From Lachnospiraceae bacterium (GTDB taxonomy: Bacteria; Bacillota; Clostridia; Lachnospirales; Lachnospiraceae), in contig JAIEFE010000025.1 in assembly GCA_029067085.1 (NCBI GenBank), positions 1 through 64,000 of the forward strand: a DNA stretch of 64,000 nt, read 5' to 3'. The notes below the pieces were generated by a model. It did not search any database, had not been told where the DNA came from, and saw nothing but the letters and a program-made list of their open reading frames with translations. Position 1 is the stretch's first letter. Every line of letters begins with the position of its first letter. A program made the position numbers and the translations under genes. Below are positions 44,205 to 53,222 of this stretch, piece by piece.

Positions 44205-46508
44205 TCACCATGTAAGCCTTAACCGATACATCCAGTATAATTTCCCCTTTTTCCGTTTCAGAGCATACAACAGTTCTTCTCTCTCTTTTAGCACTTTAAC
44301 GAAAATGTCCTCGTCTACGATTAAAGTCCCATATCGCACATCCTCATAGGTTTTTATAAATTCAACCGGCATTTTGCCTGTTTCTTCACTGCCAACACAG
44401 ATACGCTCCAAAAACTCCTGCCAGGTTTCCGCTTCTCCCCTCCTGATACCCAGCATTTCCAAAATCCGGAGATTACGCTGTACTGCCGCCTGATACCTTT
44501 GCCTTAAATCCCAGGCTTTTTCGCGCCTCTTTTCCCATAAATAATTCATGATAAAGAGCAGTAAAAACCCGAAAAGCATAAGCAGGAAAATAAAAACTAA
44601 CCTAACCATCCATTTTCCTATGCCATGCCCTGATGCAGAATCCTCCTCCTGAATGTTTTCCGGTTCTTCCGGCGTTTCCACCTCTTCTTCCGATTTCTTC
44701 TGCACTTCTGCTATGTTCTGCCCTCTTGATCCTTCGTCCGTTTCCTCCTTGCGCACACAATAATGATATACACCGTATCCGGGTGTCGGTTCAAAGGGTA
44801 TCCATCCTTTTCCTTCTATATAGATTTCCGGCCATGCATGAGCCATATCAGAATAGACCACCGTTTCTTTCTCTTTTTTTATCGGTACGCAAAATCCCTG
44901 TACATATCTGGCAGGAAACCCTTCCGCCCGGGCCAGCAATACAAATGCCGTTGCATAATGGGTACAATACCCTTTCCGGCTTTCCAGAAGGAAAAAATCC
45001 AGAAAGCTTCTTTCATCTACCACCTGGTCCGGCAATGCCCCCGGATTTTTATTGTATTCCATCGCCGCCAGAGAAGATTCTATTCTCTGCAGCTTTTCCT
45101 CAGCAGTTTCTGCCCCTGCAGTATGCTTCAAAAGCCAGTTCTGCACCTCCGGGCTTATCTCCGTTTTTTGTGCATACTTTTCTTTTATCCCTTCTCTATA
45201 CGCGTACAGCTCTTCCAAGCCGATCAAGTCACGCGTATACCGCTGCGCATCCTTTTCCCATTCATCTGCTGCCGTTTCCTCATTCCATCGGAGGAAATCT
45301 GTAATCTCTTCCCTGCTCATGGAAAGCTGGTTGAATTTGAGAGAGTAATGCGTTCCAAATCCGGCATTCCTGCCAAATAATACATTTTCGCCTCTTACAT
45401 GATAGTCGAAATTCTCCCCTGCTATCCCCCATGCTTTGGACGGTGCCAGAAGATAATCTGTATGAATATACTGATAGGTCATTTTAAGTTGATTGGTTCT
45501 CAGATATTTCCATTTGTCATCTTTGGCATACCTGCTTACCGCATAGGACGTTTCAAGCACATCCATCAGCCTGTTATCCTGCTCTTCCCCGCCCCGGCTT
45601 TGCCAGTCATGCCCGTCAAATGAGTCAAAAATTTTTCCGGTAAGGTAAAGGGCTGTCCCCTCATCATATCCGATCCATATTTTTAGCAGCTCCCTGTTTT
45701 CACTTTGCATACCGGCAAAGAGACTTCCATTCTCGGAAAAACCACTCATTGCCGAATTCAAATCCTCCTGCCCGATATGAAACAGGTTTTCCGTGTATGT
45801 TGTCAGTTTTTCACTGGTCCTTTGGTACAAAGCTTTCGCCCAATGCCAGTCATAAGGCTTTTCTATGACCGGAAGCATCAGTAGGATACACAAATAGACA
45901 GCAAGAAAGGGCAGAATGCCAAGCAAAAACAGATACGAATTTTTTCCTTTCACCTTTTCCCATTTGCGCTGCACCCAATCCCCCAGGACGATCACGGTGA
46001 AAAGCATGGTAAATGCAGTTCCGGCCTTACCGCCCTGCCATCCCCAAAACAGCATAGCTGCCATCCGACAGGTCAGAACCAATACTGCCACCGGCTTTAT
46101 TGCAAAATATTTTTCCATAAGCAGATATAAGAGACAGCCCGCACAAGCCACGAAAATCACCCATGCATATTCCGCGTAAAGCGTTTCCCCGGCAACTGCC
46201 TTCTCTGCTTCCAGAGGAAAATACCAAATTCTCCTAAAAAAAGACAGCCATTTTGAAGTTGAGCCAAAGAACATGCATAGAATGATCACAAACGCAAAAA
46301 GCCCCGCTAACTGCAGCCGTATCCTGCCATTTACGGTCTGGAATAGCAATAAAGCAATCAGCGCGGCATACAAAACAACTATATGTCTCCATGTCACAAC
46401 AGAAATTCCCAAAAACACAGAAAAATTCAGAAATATCGCAGACAAAAAAGCGCCTGCATAGAATAAGCGAAACAGGAAAAGGAGAATCGTATTTTTGATG
46501 TCTTTCAT
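44205..46508 (-). CDS. Transglutaminase-like membrane protein (TgpA type)
   Basis: The 767-residue protein has about seven membrane segments in the first 240 residues, an extracellular transglutaminase-like domain with the triad Cys (KGYCTHYATAFVLL, near 515), His (MAHAWPEIYIEGKGW) and Asp/Glu (PFEPTPGYG), then a second membrane segment (residues ~640-665) and a cytoplasmic tail. The family is found with MoxR and DUF58 partners and is thought to act on surface peptides or proteins. ATG 46508 overlaps the DUF58 stop (TGATG). It is the last gene of the operon. Confidence 0.88.
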   Translation of the reverse strand: MKDIKNTILLFLFRLFYAGAFLSAIFLNFSVFLGISVVTWRHIVVLYAALIALLLFQTVNGRIRLQLAGLFAFVIILCMFFGSTSKWLSFFRRIWYFPLEAEKAVAGETLYAEYAWVIFVACAGCLLYLLMEKYFAIKPVAVLVLTCRMAAMLFWGWQGGKAGTAFTMLFTVIVLGDWVQRKWEKVKGKNSYLFLLGILPFLAVYLCILLMLPVIEKPYDWHWAKALYQRTSEKLTTYTENLFHIGQEDLNSAMSGFSENGSLFAGMQSENRELLKIWIGYDEGTALYLTGKIFDSFDGHDWQSRGGEEQDNRLMDVLETSYAVSRYAKDDKWKYLRTNQLKMTYQYIHTDYLLAPSKAWGIAGENFDYHVRGENVLFGRNAGFGTHYSLKFNQLSMSREEITDFLRWNEETAADEWEKDAQRYTRDLIGLEELYAYREGIKEKYAQKTEISPEVQNWLLKHTAGAETAEEKLQRIESSLAAMEYNKNPGALPDQVVDERSFLDFFLLESRKGYCTHYATAFVLLARAEGFPARYVQGFCVPIKKEKETVVYSDMAHAWPEIYIEGKGWIPFEPTPGYGVYHYCVRKEETDEGSRGQNIAEVQKKSEEEVETPEEPENIQEEDSASGHGIGKWMVRLVFIFLLMLFGFLLLFIMNYLWEKRREKAWDLRQRYQAAVQRNLRILEMLGIRRGEAETWQEFLERICVGSEETGKMPVEFIKTYEDVRYGTLIVDEDIFVKVLKEREELLYALKRKKGKLYWMYRLRLTW

Positions 46509-47674
46509 CACAATGCCTCCCCTAGTTCTCCTTCAGGTGCAACAGCAATCACTCTTCTGTTCGGACTGTTCATCATACAGAATTCCTCTATAGTTTCATT
46601 TGTTATGATATAAGCAACTACCACTAATCCATTTTCACTCAATTGAAAAATTTCTTTCATGATATCACTGTCTATCTCCTGCAAGATCATAAACAAGATC
46701 CATTTATCCATTAACCGGCCGCTGTCAGCGACCTCTCTGATCTGATGGTGTAACATAGTATCATCTTGAAAATGCGTATCTGACATTTCTGTATAAAAGG
46801 CCTCGAACCTCCCCACATCATACACCTCACTCTGTCTGAATTCCCCCTGGTAATAAAAGGTTGAGGTGGGGATATTTCTACCAATGAGAAAATAGGTCAG
46901 TGCAAGCACCGTTTCCAATATCCGGTTTTCGATCGGCAGATAGATTGGTTCTTTACGGCTGGTCCGCCGGGTATCAAAAAAGAGGGCGGCTCCCTGCCGT
47001 TCCTGTCCCGTCAGCTTACGGCTCATCAGTTTCCGTTCCCGCGCCGTGACCTTCCAATGAATTTGTTTCAGCGCATCCCCCGGCATGTATTCCCTGGTGA
47101 TCACATCCGGTTCCGCCATCATCCTTTGCGCTTCTCTTGTCATTTTTGTACTGATATCACCGATATTTTTCAGTTCATCCAGCCTGACCAGTTTTGGAGC
47201 TGCAATAATCTTTTTCGTCTCTCTGACGGCACATTTCAAGCTGAAAATCCCCAAAAAGTCGTAAATCTCCACTGCCCTGATCCCTACCTCATATTCTCCC
47301 CTGTACTTGCAGACAAAAGAAGTCTCATATCGATACTTTTCACGCGGAAGCAGTTCATATGTAATCTTCTCCGGCAGTTTTTCAATATAAGAGAAATCGG
47401 AAAAAAAGAAAATCTTTATCCCGGAAAAGGCAAACCAATCCTCGTTTTGCAGCACAAAATAATAGGGTACTGACTGTCCGCATACAATATTCCTGCTTCC
47501 GATCTCCTGATAAATCTTGTATCTGAAAAGCACACAAAAAATATAAAGGAAAGAAATGACCGGAATCAATGTTATTCCAAAAAATATCCCATAGCTCACC
47601 GCCCCGCCATAAAAACTGATCATAATAAGCGATAAGATCCAACAGATTCCCAAACTAATTCTGCGTATTTTCAT
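46508..47674 (-). CDS. DUF58 protein
   Basis: The 388-residue protein has two N-terminal membrane segments and the DUF58 signature EYMPGDALKQIHWKVTARERKLMSRKL near residue 205, followed by a von Willebrand A-like part with ALFFDTRR. The family works with MoxR ATPases, perhaps as a folded partner for surface protein assembly. It lies 26 bases downstream of the restored MoxR end and overlaps the transglutaminase start. Confidence 0.88.
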   Translation of the reverse strand: MKIRRISLGICWILSLIMISFYGGAVSYGIFFGITLIPVISFLYIFCVLFRYKIYQEIGSRNIVCGQSVPYYFVLQNEDWFAFSGIKIFFFSDFSYIEKLPEKITYELLPREKYRYETSFVCKYRGEYEVGIRAVEIYDFLGIFSLKCAVRETKKIIAAPKLVRLDELKNIGDISTKMTREAQRMMAEPDVITREYMPGDALKQIHWKVTARERKLMSRKLTGQERQGAALFFDTRRTSRKEPIYLPIENRILETVLALTYFLIGRNIPTSTFYYQGEFRQSEVYDVGRFEAFYTEMSDTHFQDDTMLHHQIREVADSGRLMDKWILFMILQEIDSDIMKEIFQLSENGLVVVAYIITNETIEEFCMMNSPNRRVIAVAPEGELGEAL

Positions 47675-47699
47675 ATCAGCCTGTTCCTTTTCAAATAGA

Positions 47700-47804
47700 T
47701 CATACGGGTATCCTTGCTTTCAGGATCAGGCTTTTTAAAACCTCTGCCCCCTTCTCCTTCCTTATCTTTGCCTCTGAAGAAAGGGTAAGCCTGTGTAAAA
47801 GGAC
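47700..47804 (-). pseudogene. In-frame MoxR C-terminus after TAG
   Basis: Directly after the TAG at 47805-47807 the same frame continues VLLHRLTLSSEAKIRKEK, then about 17 more residues to a stop at 47700. This matches the normal last 35 residues of MoxR proteins (HRL-x-LSSEAKIRKEK). With the stop read through, the protein would have the usual length of about 310 residues. Confidence 0.75.
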
Positions 47805-48632
47805 CTACATAGCCACTGCTTTTACATCATCCGGTTTTACATAATCCCTGCCTTCCAGAAAAGCCTTTGCCTGTGACGCCTTAACCAGAGCAAGCATTGC
47901 CCGCGGACTTGCGCCGACTTCAAAACGGCTTTCCTGCCTTGTCTGTTCGATCATGTCCTCTATATACGCAATAACAGACTCTTCCACATGGATTTTGCTT
48001 ACCGTTTTTTTCATCTCTTCAATACACCTGCCATCGCATACGGGTTGAATTTTTTCAGCCGTTTCCCCGTCCAAAAGCTGGCTGACCATTTTGATCGCCT
48101 GCTTCCTGTCCGGATAGCCAATAGACAATTTCATCATAAAACGATCCATCTGTGCCTCCGGCAAAGGGTAGGTACCAATATACTCCACGGGATTTTGCGT
48201 TGCGATCACCATAAAAGGCTGTTCCAGTTGATAGATCACCCCATCTACCGTCACCTGATTTTCCGACATCGCTTCCAGTAAACTTGCCTGAGTTTTGGGG
48301 GATGTCCTGTTGATCTCATCCGCCAGCACAATCTGATTCATCACAGCCCCCTTTTTGTATTCAAATTCTCCGGTCTTCATATTGTATATAGAAGTTCCGA
48401 CTACATCTCCCGGCAAAGTATCCGGCGTAAACTGGATTCTGCCAAAACTGCATTCCAGGGTATGGGCAAAGCATTTTGCCAGCGTAGTTTTCCCCACCCC
48501 CGGCACATCTTCCAGCAATACATGACCGCCTGTCAACAGGCAGATCAGTACATCTCGTACTACTTCCTGCTTTCCGATAAAAACATGATTTATCATCTCT
48601 TCAATTTTTTTTACAGTTTCAAATTGTTCCAT
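47805..48632 (-). CDS. MoxR-type AAA ATPase, cut short by in-frame TAG
   Basis: ATG 48632 with GGGAGAGGG upstream gives 275 residues ending DYVKPDDVKAVAM, then TAG. Walker A is LLEDVPGVGKTTLAK (near 42), Walker B is IVLADEINRTSPKTQ, and the sensor region is ATQNPVEYIGTYPLPEAQMDRF. The lid domain is present but its last 35 residues lie beyond the TAG in the same frame. MoxR proteins act as chaperone-type ATPases with DUF58 partners. The stop could be a real mutation that inactivates the protein, a truncation that still works, a read-through or a sequencing error. Confidence 0.88.
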   Translation of the reverse strand: MEQFETVKKIEEMINHVFIGKQEVVRDVLICLLTGGHVLLEDVPGVGKTTLAKCFAHTLECSFGRIQFTPDTLPGDVVGTSIYNMKTGEFEYKKGAVMNQIVLADEINRTSPKTQASLLEAMSENQVTVDGVIYQLEQPFMVIATQNPVEYIGTYPLPEAQMDRFMMKLSIGYPDRKQAIKMVSQLLDGETAEKIQPVCDGRCIEEMKKTVSKIHVEESVIAYIEDMIEQTRQESRFEVGASPRAMLALVKASQAKAFLEGRDYVKPDDVKAVAM

Positions 48633-48726
48633 AATCCCTCTCCCAATCCATGAACTTTTCCTGCATTTTAAAAACTCATTTGCATTTGTCACGAAACATA
48701 CTGCAACAATCTTTCCTATATTTTCA

Positions 48727-48732
48727 ATTATA
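48727..48732 (-). promoter_or_regulatory. MoxR operon -10 box
   Basis: TATAAT on the minus strand about 95 bases before the MoxR start, in an AT-rich divergent spacer. The -35 box is weak. Confidence 0.5.
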
Positions 48733-48790
48733 CAAAATTCCTGCTGATTATAAAAGGCTTTGTAAAAAGTGAGCAAACCGCGTTTTTTCC

Positions 48791-48818
48791 TTGAAACTTC
48801 AAGCTGTTTGTGTATAAT
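48791..48818 (+). promoter_or_regulatory. Sigma-A promoter of ABC-F gene
   Basis: TTGAAA (48791-48796) and TATAAT (48813-48818) are 16 bases apart with TG just before the -10 box, about 50 bases before ATG 48871. Confidence 0.8.
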
Positions 48819-48870
48819 AGAAGGAGTTACTGTAAAACTTCAAAAATATAGAAAAACAGAGGGTTTTAAC

Positions 48871-50511
48871 ATGATACAGGCAAACAATGTAACTTTACGC
48901 GTAGGAAAGAAAGCACTCTTCGAGGACGTTAACATCAAGTTCACCGAGGGAAACTGCTACGGATTGATCGGCGCCAACGGCGCTGGAAAATCCACTTTCC
49001 TGAAAATTCTCTCCGGCGTGCTGGAGACCACAAACGGCGATGTGTCGATCACACCCGGCCAGCGGCTCTCCGTTCTGGAGCAGGATCACTTCAAATATGA
49101 CGCTTATCCTGTCATGGATACGGTCATCATGGGCAATGAGCGGCTCTACCAGATCATGAAGGAAAAGGATGCCATCTACGCCAAGGAGGATTTCTCCGAT
49201 GAGGACGGCATCCGCGCAAGCGAATTGGAGGCGGAGTTTGCAGAGATGGACGGCTGGGATGCAGAATCAAATGCCGCCATGCTCTTAAACGGTCTTGGTG
49301 TCGATACCGATCTCCACTACAGTCAGATGGCTGACTTAAACGGTAACGAAAAGGTCAAAGTGCTTCTCGCCAAGGCGCTCTTCGGAAACCCTGATATCCT
49401 GCTTCTGGACGAGCCTACCAACCATCTGGATCTGGACGCCATCGCATGGCTGGAAGAATTCCTGATCAACTTTGAGAACACCGTGATCGTGGTCTCCCAC
49501 GACCGCTATTTCCTGAACAAGGTCTGCACCCACACGGCTGACATCGACTACGGCAAGATCCAGCTCTATGCGGGCAACTATGATTTCTGGTACGAGTCCA
49601 GCCAGCTGATCATCAAGCAGCGCAAGGAAGCAAATAAAAAGAAGGAGGAGCAGATCAAGGAGCTGCAGGAATTTATCTCCCGCTTCTCCGCCAACGCAAG
49701 TAAATCCAAGCAGGCAACCTCCAGAAAGCGTGCGCTGGAAAAGATCGAACTGGACGACATCCGTCCCTCCAGCCGCAAATATCCCTACATTGATTTCAGA
49801 CCCGAACGCGAGATCGGCAACGAAGTGCTCACCGTGGAGGGCTTAAGCAAGACCATAAACGGAGAAAAGGTGTTGGACAACATCTCCTTCATCGTCGGCC
49901 ACGACGACAAGATTGCCCTGGTGGGCGGCAACGAGCTGGCAAAGACCACACTGTTCCAGATCCTGATGGGAGAAATGGAGCCGGACGAGGGCACCTACAA
50001 GTGGGGTGTAACCACCTCTCAGGCCTATTTCCCGAAGGATTCCACCGAGGAGTTTAACAACGACTACACCATCACCGACTGGCTCATGGGCTATTCCCCT
50101 GTCAAGGATGTGACCTATGTACGCGGCTTCTTAGGCCGTATGCTCTTTGCGGGTGAGGACGGCGTCAAGAAGGTCAAAGTGTTGTCCGGCGGAGAGAAGG
50201 TACGCTGTCTCCTCTCTAAAATGATGATCAGCGGCGCCAACTGTCTGCTCTTTGACGAGCCTACCAACCATCTGGACATGGAGGCCATTACCGCCTTAAA
50301 TGAGGGCATGAAGAAATTCAAAGGCGTGGAAATCTTTTCCTGCCACGACCATCAGGTGGTACAGACCACGGCCAACCGCATTATGGAGATCCTTCCGGAC
50401 GGCACACTGATCGACAAGATCACCACCTATGACGAATATCTGGAGAGCGACGAAATGGCGAGAAAGCGTACCGTCTACACCAGCACGGCCAGTCAGGAAG
50501 AGGACGACTGA
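48871..50511 (+). CDS. ABC-F family ATPase (YbiT-like)
   Basis: The 546-residue protein has two ABC domains and no membrane segments. Domain 1: Walker A GANGAGKST, degenerate signature LNGNE, Walker B LLLDEPTNHLD. Domain 2: degenerate Walker A GGNELAKTT, good signature LSGGEKVRC, Walker B LLFDEPTNHLD. A charged linker (KQRKEANKKKEEQIKELQEF) joins them, as in ABC-F proteins that act on the ribosome. ATG 48871 with AGAGGG is the start; the longer frame back to 48769 begins before the promoter. It is likely a translation factor rather than a drug resistance protein, but the two cannot be told apart by eye. Confidence 0.9.
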   Translation: MIQANNVTLRVGKKALFEDVNIKFTEGNCYGLIGANGAGKSTFLKILSGVLETTNGDVSITPGQRLSVLEQDHFKYDAYPVMDTVIMGNERLYQIMKEKDAIYAKEDFSDEDGIRASELEAEFAEMDGWDAESNAAMLLNGLGVDTDLHYSQMADLNGNEKVKVLLAKALFGNPDILLLDEPTNHLDLDAIAWLEEFLINFENTVIVVSHDRYFLNKVCTHTADIDYGKIQLYAGNYDFWYESSQLIIKQRKEANKKKEEQIKELQEFISRFSANASKSKQATSRKRALEKIELDDIRPSSRKYPYIDFRPEREIGNEVLTVEGLSKTINGEKVLDNISFIVGHDDKIALVGGNELAKTTLFQILMGEMEPDEGTYKWGVTTSQAYFPKDSTEEFNNDYTITDWLMGYSPVKDVTYVRGFLGRMLFAGEDGVKKVKVLSGGEKVRCLLSKMMISGANCLLFDEPTNHLDMEAITALNEGMKKFKGVEIFSCHDHQVVQTTANRIMEILPDGTLIDKITTYDEYLESDEMARKRTVYTSTASQEEDD

Positions 50512-50513
50512 GC

Positions 50514-51416
50514 ATGAGAGCTATTGACCTGCACACGCACACCTGCAAATCAGACGGCAGCTACACTCCTGCTGAGCTTGTGGACTACGCCATCGAAAAG
50601 GGACTCTCCGCCGTGGCTATCACAGACCACGACACCATAGAGGGGCTGGACGAGGCACTCTCCCATGCAGAGGCCTTGAAGGAAAAAGACCTGCCCTCCA
50701 TCGAAGTGATACCGGGCATTGAATTTTCCACAAAATACGGGGAACAGGATGTGCATGTGGTGGGTCTCTACATTGCCTACGACAGCCCTGTCTTTCAGGA
50801 TGCTCTGGCAGGTTTCGTGGACTCCCGCACAAACCGCAACAGAAAAATGTGCGAGAATCTCCGAGGCGCCGGCATCGACATCACCTACGAGAAGCTGCAG
50901 GCGCGATACCCCGACTCTGTCATCACCAGAGCCCACTACGCTTCCTATCTGCTGGATGAGGGGTATGTCAAAAGCCGTCAGGACGCCTTTGCCATGTATC
51001 TGGGCGACCACACGAAATACTTTGTCCCCCGGGAAAAGGTGACGCCCGAACAGGCAGTCAAACTGATCCTCCACGCAGGCGGCATCCCCATTCTGGCTCA
51101 CCCGCCCCTCTATCACATGGGAAACGACAGACTGGATGCTCTGACCGCACGGCTGACAGCGGAGGGACTGATGGGCATCGAGGCCTTTTACAGCACCTAC
51201 AGCAATCAGGATATCCGCGATATGCAGCGGCTGGCGGCAAAATACGATCTACTCCTAAGCGGCGGCTCGGACTTCCACGGCGCAAACAAACCGGGGCTGG
51301 ACTTAGGCAGCGGCTACGGAAAACTGTTCGTTCCGGAAGAGGTGCTTACGAAAATGAAAGAACGCCTTGCAAACATAAACCAACGTATGTTATTTCACAA
51401 AGGAACCTCCAAATGA
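50514..51416 (+). CDS. PHP-domain phosphoesterase
   Basis: The 300-residue protein has the metal-binding PHP motifs DLHTHTCKSDG at the start, AITDHDT near 40, PGIEFS near 70, and SGGSDFHG near 255. This arrangement matches the YciV/RNase AM-type phosphoesterases, which trim 3',5'-bisphosphates or RNA ends. The gene starts two bases after the ABC-F stop and overlaps the HAD gene, so the three form an operon from the promoter at 48791. Confidence 0.9.
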   Translation: MRAIDLHTHTCKSDGSYTPAELVDYAIEKGLSAVAITDHDTIEGLDEALSHAEALKEKDLPSIEVIPGIEFSTKYGEQDVHVVGLYIAYDSPVFQDALAGFVDSRTNRNRKMCENLRGAGIDITYEKLQARYPDSVITRAHYASYLLDEGYVKSRQDAFAMYLGDHTKYFVPREKVTPEQAVKLILHAGGIPILAHPPLYHMGNDRLDALTARLTAEGLMGIEAFYSTYSNQDIRDMQRLAAKYDLLLSGGSDFHGANKPGLDLGSGYGKLFVPEEVLTKMKERLANINQRMLFHKGTSK

Positions 51417-52234
51417 AACTTCTCTTCACCGATCTGGACGATACGCTCCTAAACAATCAAAGTCAGGTCTCTCCCGGCACAAAGGTCTTTCTGGACGAGT
51501 TTTTAGCCGCGGGAAACCGTCTGGTGCTCTCCTCCGGCCGCCCGATCATGAGCGTCATGGAGGTGAAGGAAGCCGCAGGCTTACACCAGCCGGGCATTTT
51601 TTTAAGCGGTTCCAACGGCACTCGGATCTACGACTGCGACAGGCAGTGCACCATCCTGAAAAGGGGACTCCCGCTCTCCTATGTCTCCTATCTGCAGGAG
51701 CAGGCGAAAGCCCTCTCCCTTCATATCCAGACCTACCGGGAAAAGGACGGCGAAGAGGACGCCATCATCTCCCCTGCAGACGACGAAGAGGTTCACTATT
51801 ACAGGCAAAAGATCCACCTTTCTCTGAAATTTTCGGAGAATCTGGCGAACGCCTTGGATGATGAGCCTTGCAAGATGTTGGCTATAAGTTTACATAACTT
51901 TAACAAACTGGAGACCTTCCGCAAGAATATCGCAGACTGGGCAGAAAATAAGGTCCGCACCATCTATTCCAGTGACAAATATCTGGAGGTCATTCCCTGG
52001 GATGCGGGCAAGGGCAGCTCCCTGCTTTTTCTCTGCGATCACCTGGGTGTCCCCGTCTCTGACACCTACGCCGCTGGGGATGCGGAAAACGACATCTCCA
52101 TGCTGGAAGCCGCAGGCTGCGGAATCGCCATGAAAAACGCCACGGACAAGGTAAAAGCCCACGCTGACGTCGTCACGGATCTGGACAACGATCAGGATGG
52201 GCTCGCTGATATGATGCGTAAATTGTTGAATTAA
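51413..52234 (+). CDS. HAD-family Cof-type phosphatase
   Basis: The 273-residue protein has motif I LLFTDLDDTLLNN, motif II LSSGRP, a Cof-type cap, Lys in motif III (GKGSSLLFL) and motif IV AGDAENDISMLEAAG. These hydrolases remove phosphate from sugar phosphates, flavin mononucleotide and similar compounds. ATGA overlaps the PHP gene end. The stop is four bases inside the converging small gene at 52231-52488. Confidence 0.92.
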   Translation: MKLLFTDLDDTLLNNQSQVSPGTKVFLDEFLAAGNRLVLSSGRPIMSVMEVKEAAGLHQPGIFLSGSNGTRIYDCDRQCTILKRGLPLSYVSYLQEQAKALSLHIQTYREKDGEEDAIISPADDEEVHYYRQKIHLSLKFSENLANALDDEPCKMLAISLHNFNKLETFRKNIADWAENKVRTIYSSDKYLEVIPWDAGKGSSLLFLCDHLGVPVSDTYAAGDAENDISMLEAAGCGIAMKNATDKVKAHADVVTDLDNDQDGLADMMRKLLN

Positions 52235-52488
52235 GCTTCTATTATTAGGTATCTGCCGTCTCCCACGTCGAATACTTCCTCCGCTTCCAGGATTTCTTCC
52301 TCGTCGGCACCCTCCAGATCGACGCCCTCCTCCTCAAAGAACTCCCATACCTCTTTCACGGAATTTACCACGACAGCCATGCATTCCTCCAGAAAATTCT
52401 CTGCTTCCTCATAGCTTTCAGCCACCTTTTCCGGATAGAGCTGCAGCTGATTATCCAGAAAACACTGCACTACCGCCTCATCAAACAT
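52231..52488 (-). CDS. Small acidic protein, function unknown
   Basis: The 85-residue product is strongly acidic, with AENFLEECMAVVVNSVKEVWEFFEEEG and ending FDVGDGRYLIIEA. Similar short proteins occur in Lachnospiraceae genomes, but I know no function. AAGGGGGAAGC precedes ATG 52488. It converges on the HAD gene with a 4-base overlap. No motif suggests enzymatic activity. Confidence 0.65.
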   Translation of the reverse strand: MFDEAVVQCFLDNQLQLYPEKVAESYEEAENFLEECMAVVVNSVKEVWEFFEEEGVDLEGADEEEILEAEEVFDVGDGRYLIIEA

Positions 52489-52562
52489 AAGCGCTTCCCC
52501 CTTCTTTTTTATATAGTTTACATAACTTTATTATTTCCAATCACAAACCCTGTCTCAGGCAC

Positions 52563-53150
52563 TCACAAAAGCCCGCGCTTCTTAAGTTCCTGACTTAGCC
52601 GCCCCACCGGGAGGCCGACCACATTGTTATAATCTCCGCAAATTCCCTGAATATGCGCTGCGCAAAGCCCCTGAATGGCATACGCGCCCGCCTTATCCAT
52701 AGGTTCCCCGCTGTCCACATAAGTTTTGATCTCTTCATCGGTCATCGAATACATGGTCACATCCGTGCACTCGGAAAATGTGGCATACATGGGGGACATG
52801 TCTTTATATTTCCAGGCGATGGTCACGCCCGTGTAGACCTGATGGCTGCCGCCCTGCAGATCCTTGAGCATACGCGCCGCATCCGCCTTGTCCGCCGGCT
52901 TCCCCAGTATCTTTCCCCAGACGGAGACTACGGTATCTGCGCCGATCACAACAAAATCTTCCCTGCCTTCCGCGGACAATCTCCCACAGACATCCACCGC
53001 CTTTTGATAAGACAGTTCCTCCACCACCTCGTCCGGCTTCTCCTTCGTGACCTTTTCCTCGACGTCGCTCGGAATTACCTTGAAAGATATCCCCACCTGC
53101 CGCAGCAGTTCCTTTCGCCTCGGCGAAGCCGAAGCCAAGTATATTTTCAT
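52563..53150 (-). CDS. maf: Maf-type nucleoside triphosphate pyrophosphatase
   Basis: The 195-residue protein starts MKIYLASASPRRKELLRQVG, the Maf signature, and has ADTVVSVWGKILGKP (metal-binding Asp and catalytic Lys region) and ITFSECTDVTMY-like strands. It hydrolyses non-canonical or modified nucleotides and slows septum formation when overproduced. ATG 53150 has AAGGAGG upstream; a longer frame has no good site. It may be in one transcript with ppk upstream. Confidence 0.93.
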   Translation of the reverse strand: MKIYLASASPRRKELLRQVGISFKVIPSDVEEKVTKEKPDEVVEELSYQKAVDVCGRLSAEGREDFVVIGADTVVSVWGKILGKPADKADAARMLKDLQGGSHQVYTGVTIAWKYKDMSPMYATFSECTDVTMYSMTDEEIKTYVDSGEPMDKAGAYAIQGLCAAHIQGICGDYNNVVGLPVGRLSQELKKRGLL

Positions 53151-53222
53151 AATTTCAGTCCGTCCTCCTTCCGAGTTTGAGGTAAAAACACAAACTCGCA
53201 ATGAAAATCAGTATGATCTGAA

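Noticed and set aside
48633-48776. Longer start for MoxR
   Set aside because: It would cross the TATAAT promoter; ATG 48632 has a strong ribosome-binding site and begins the family's normal N-terminus.
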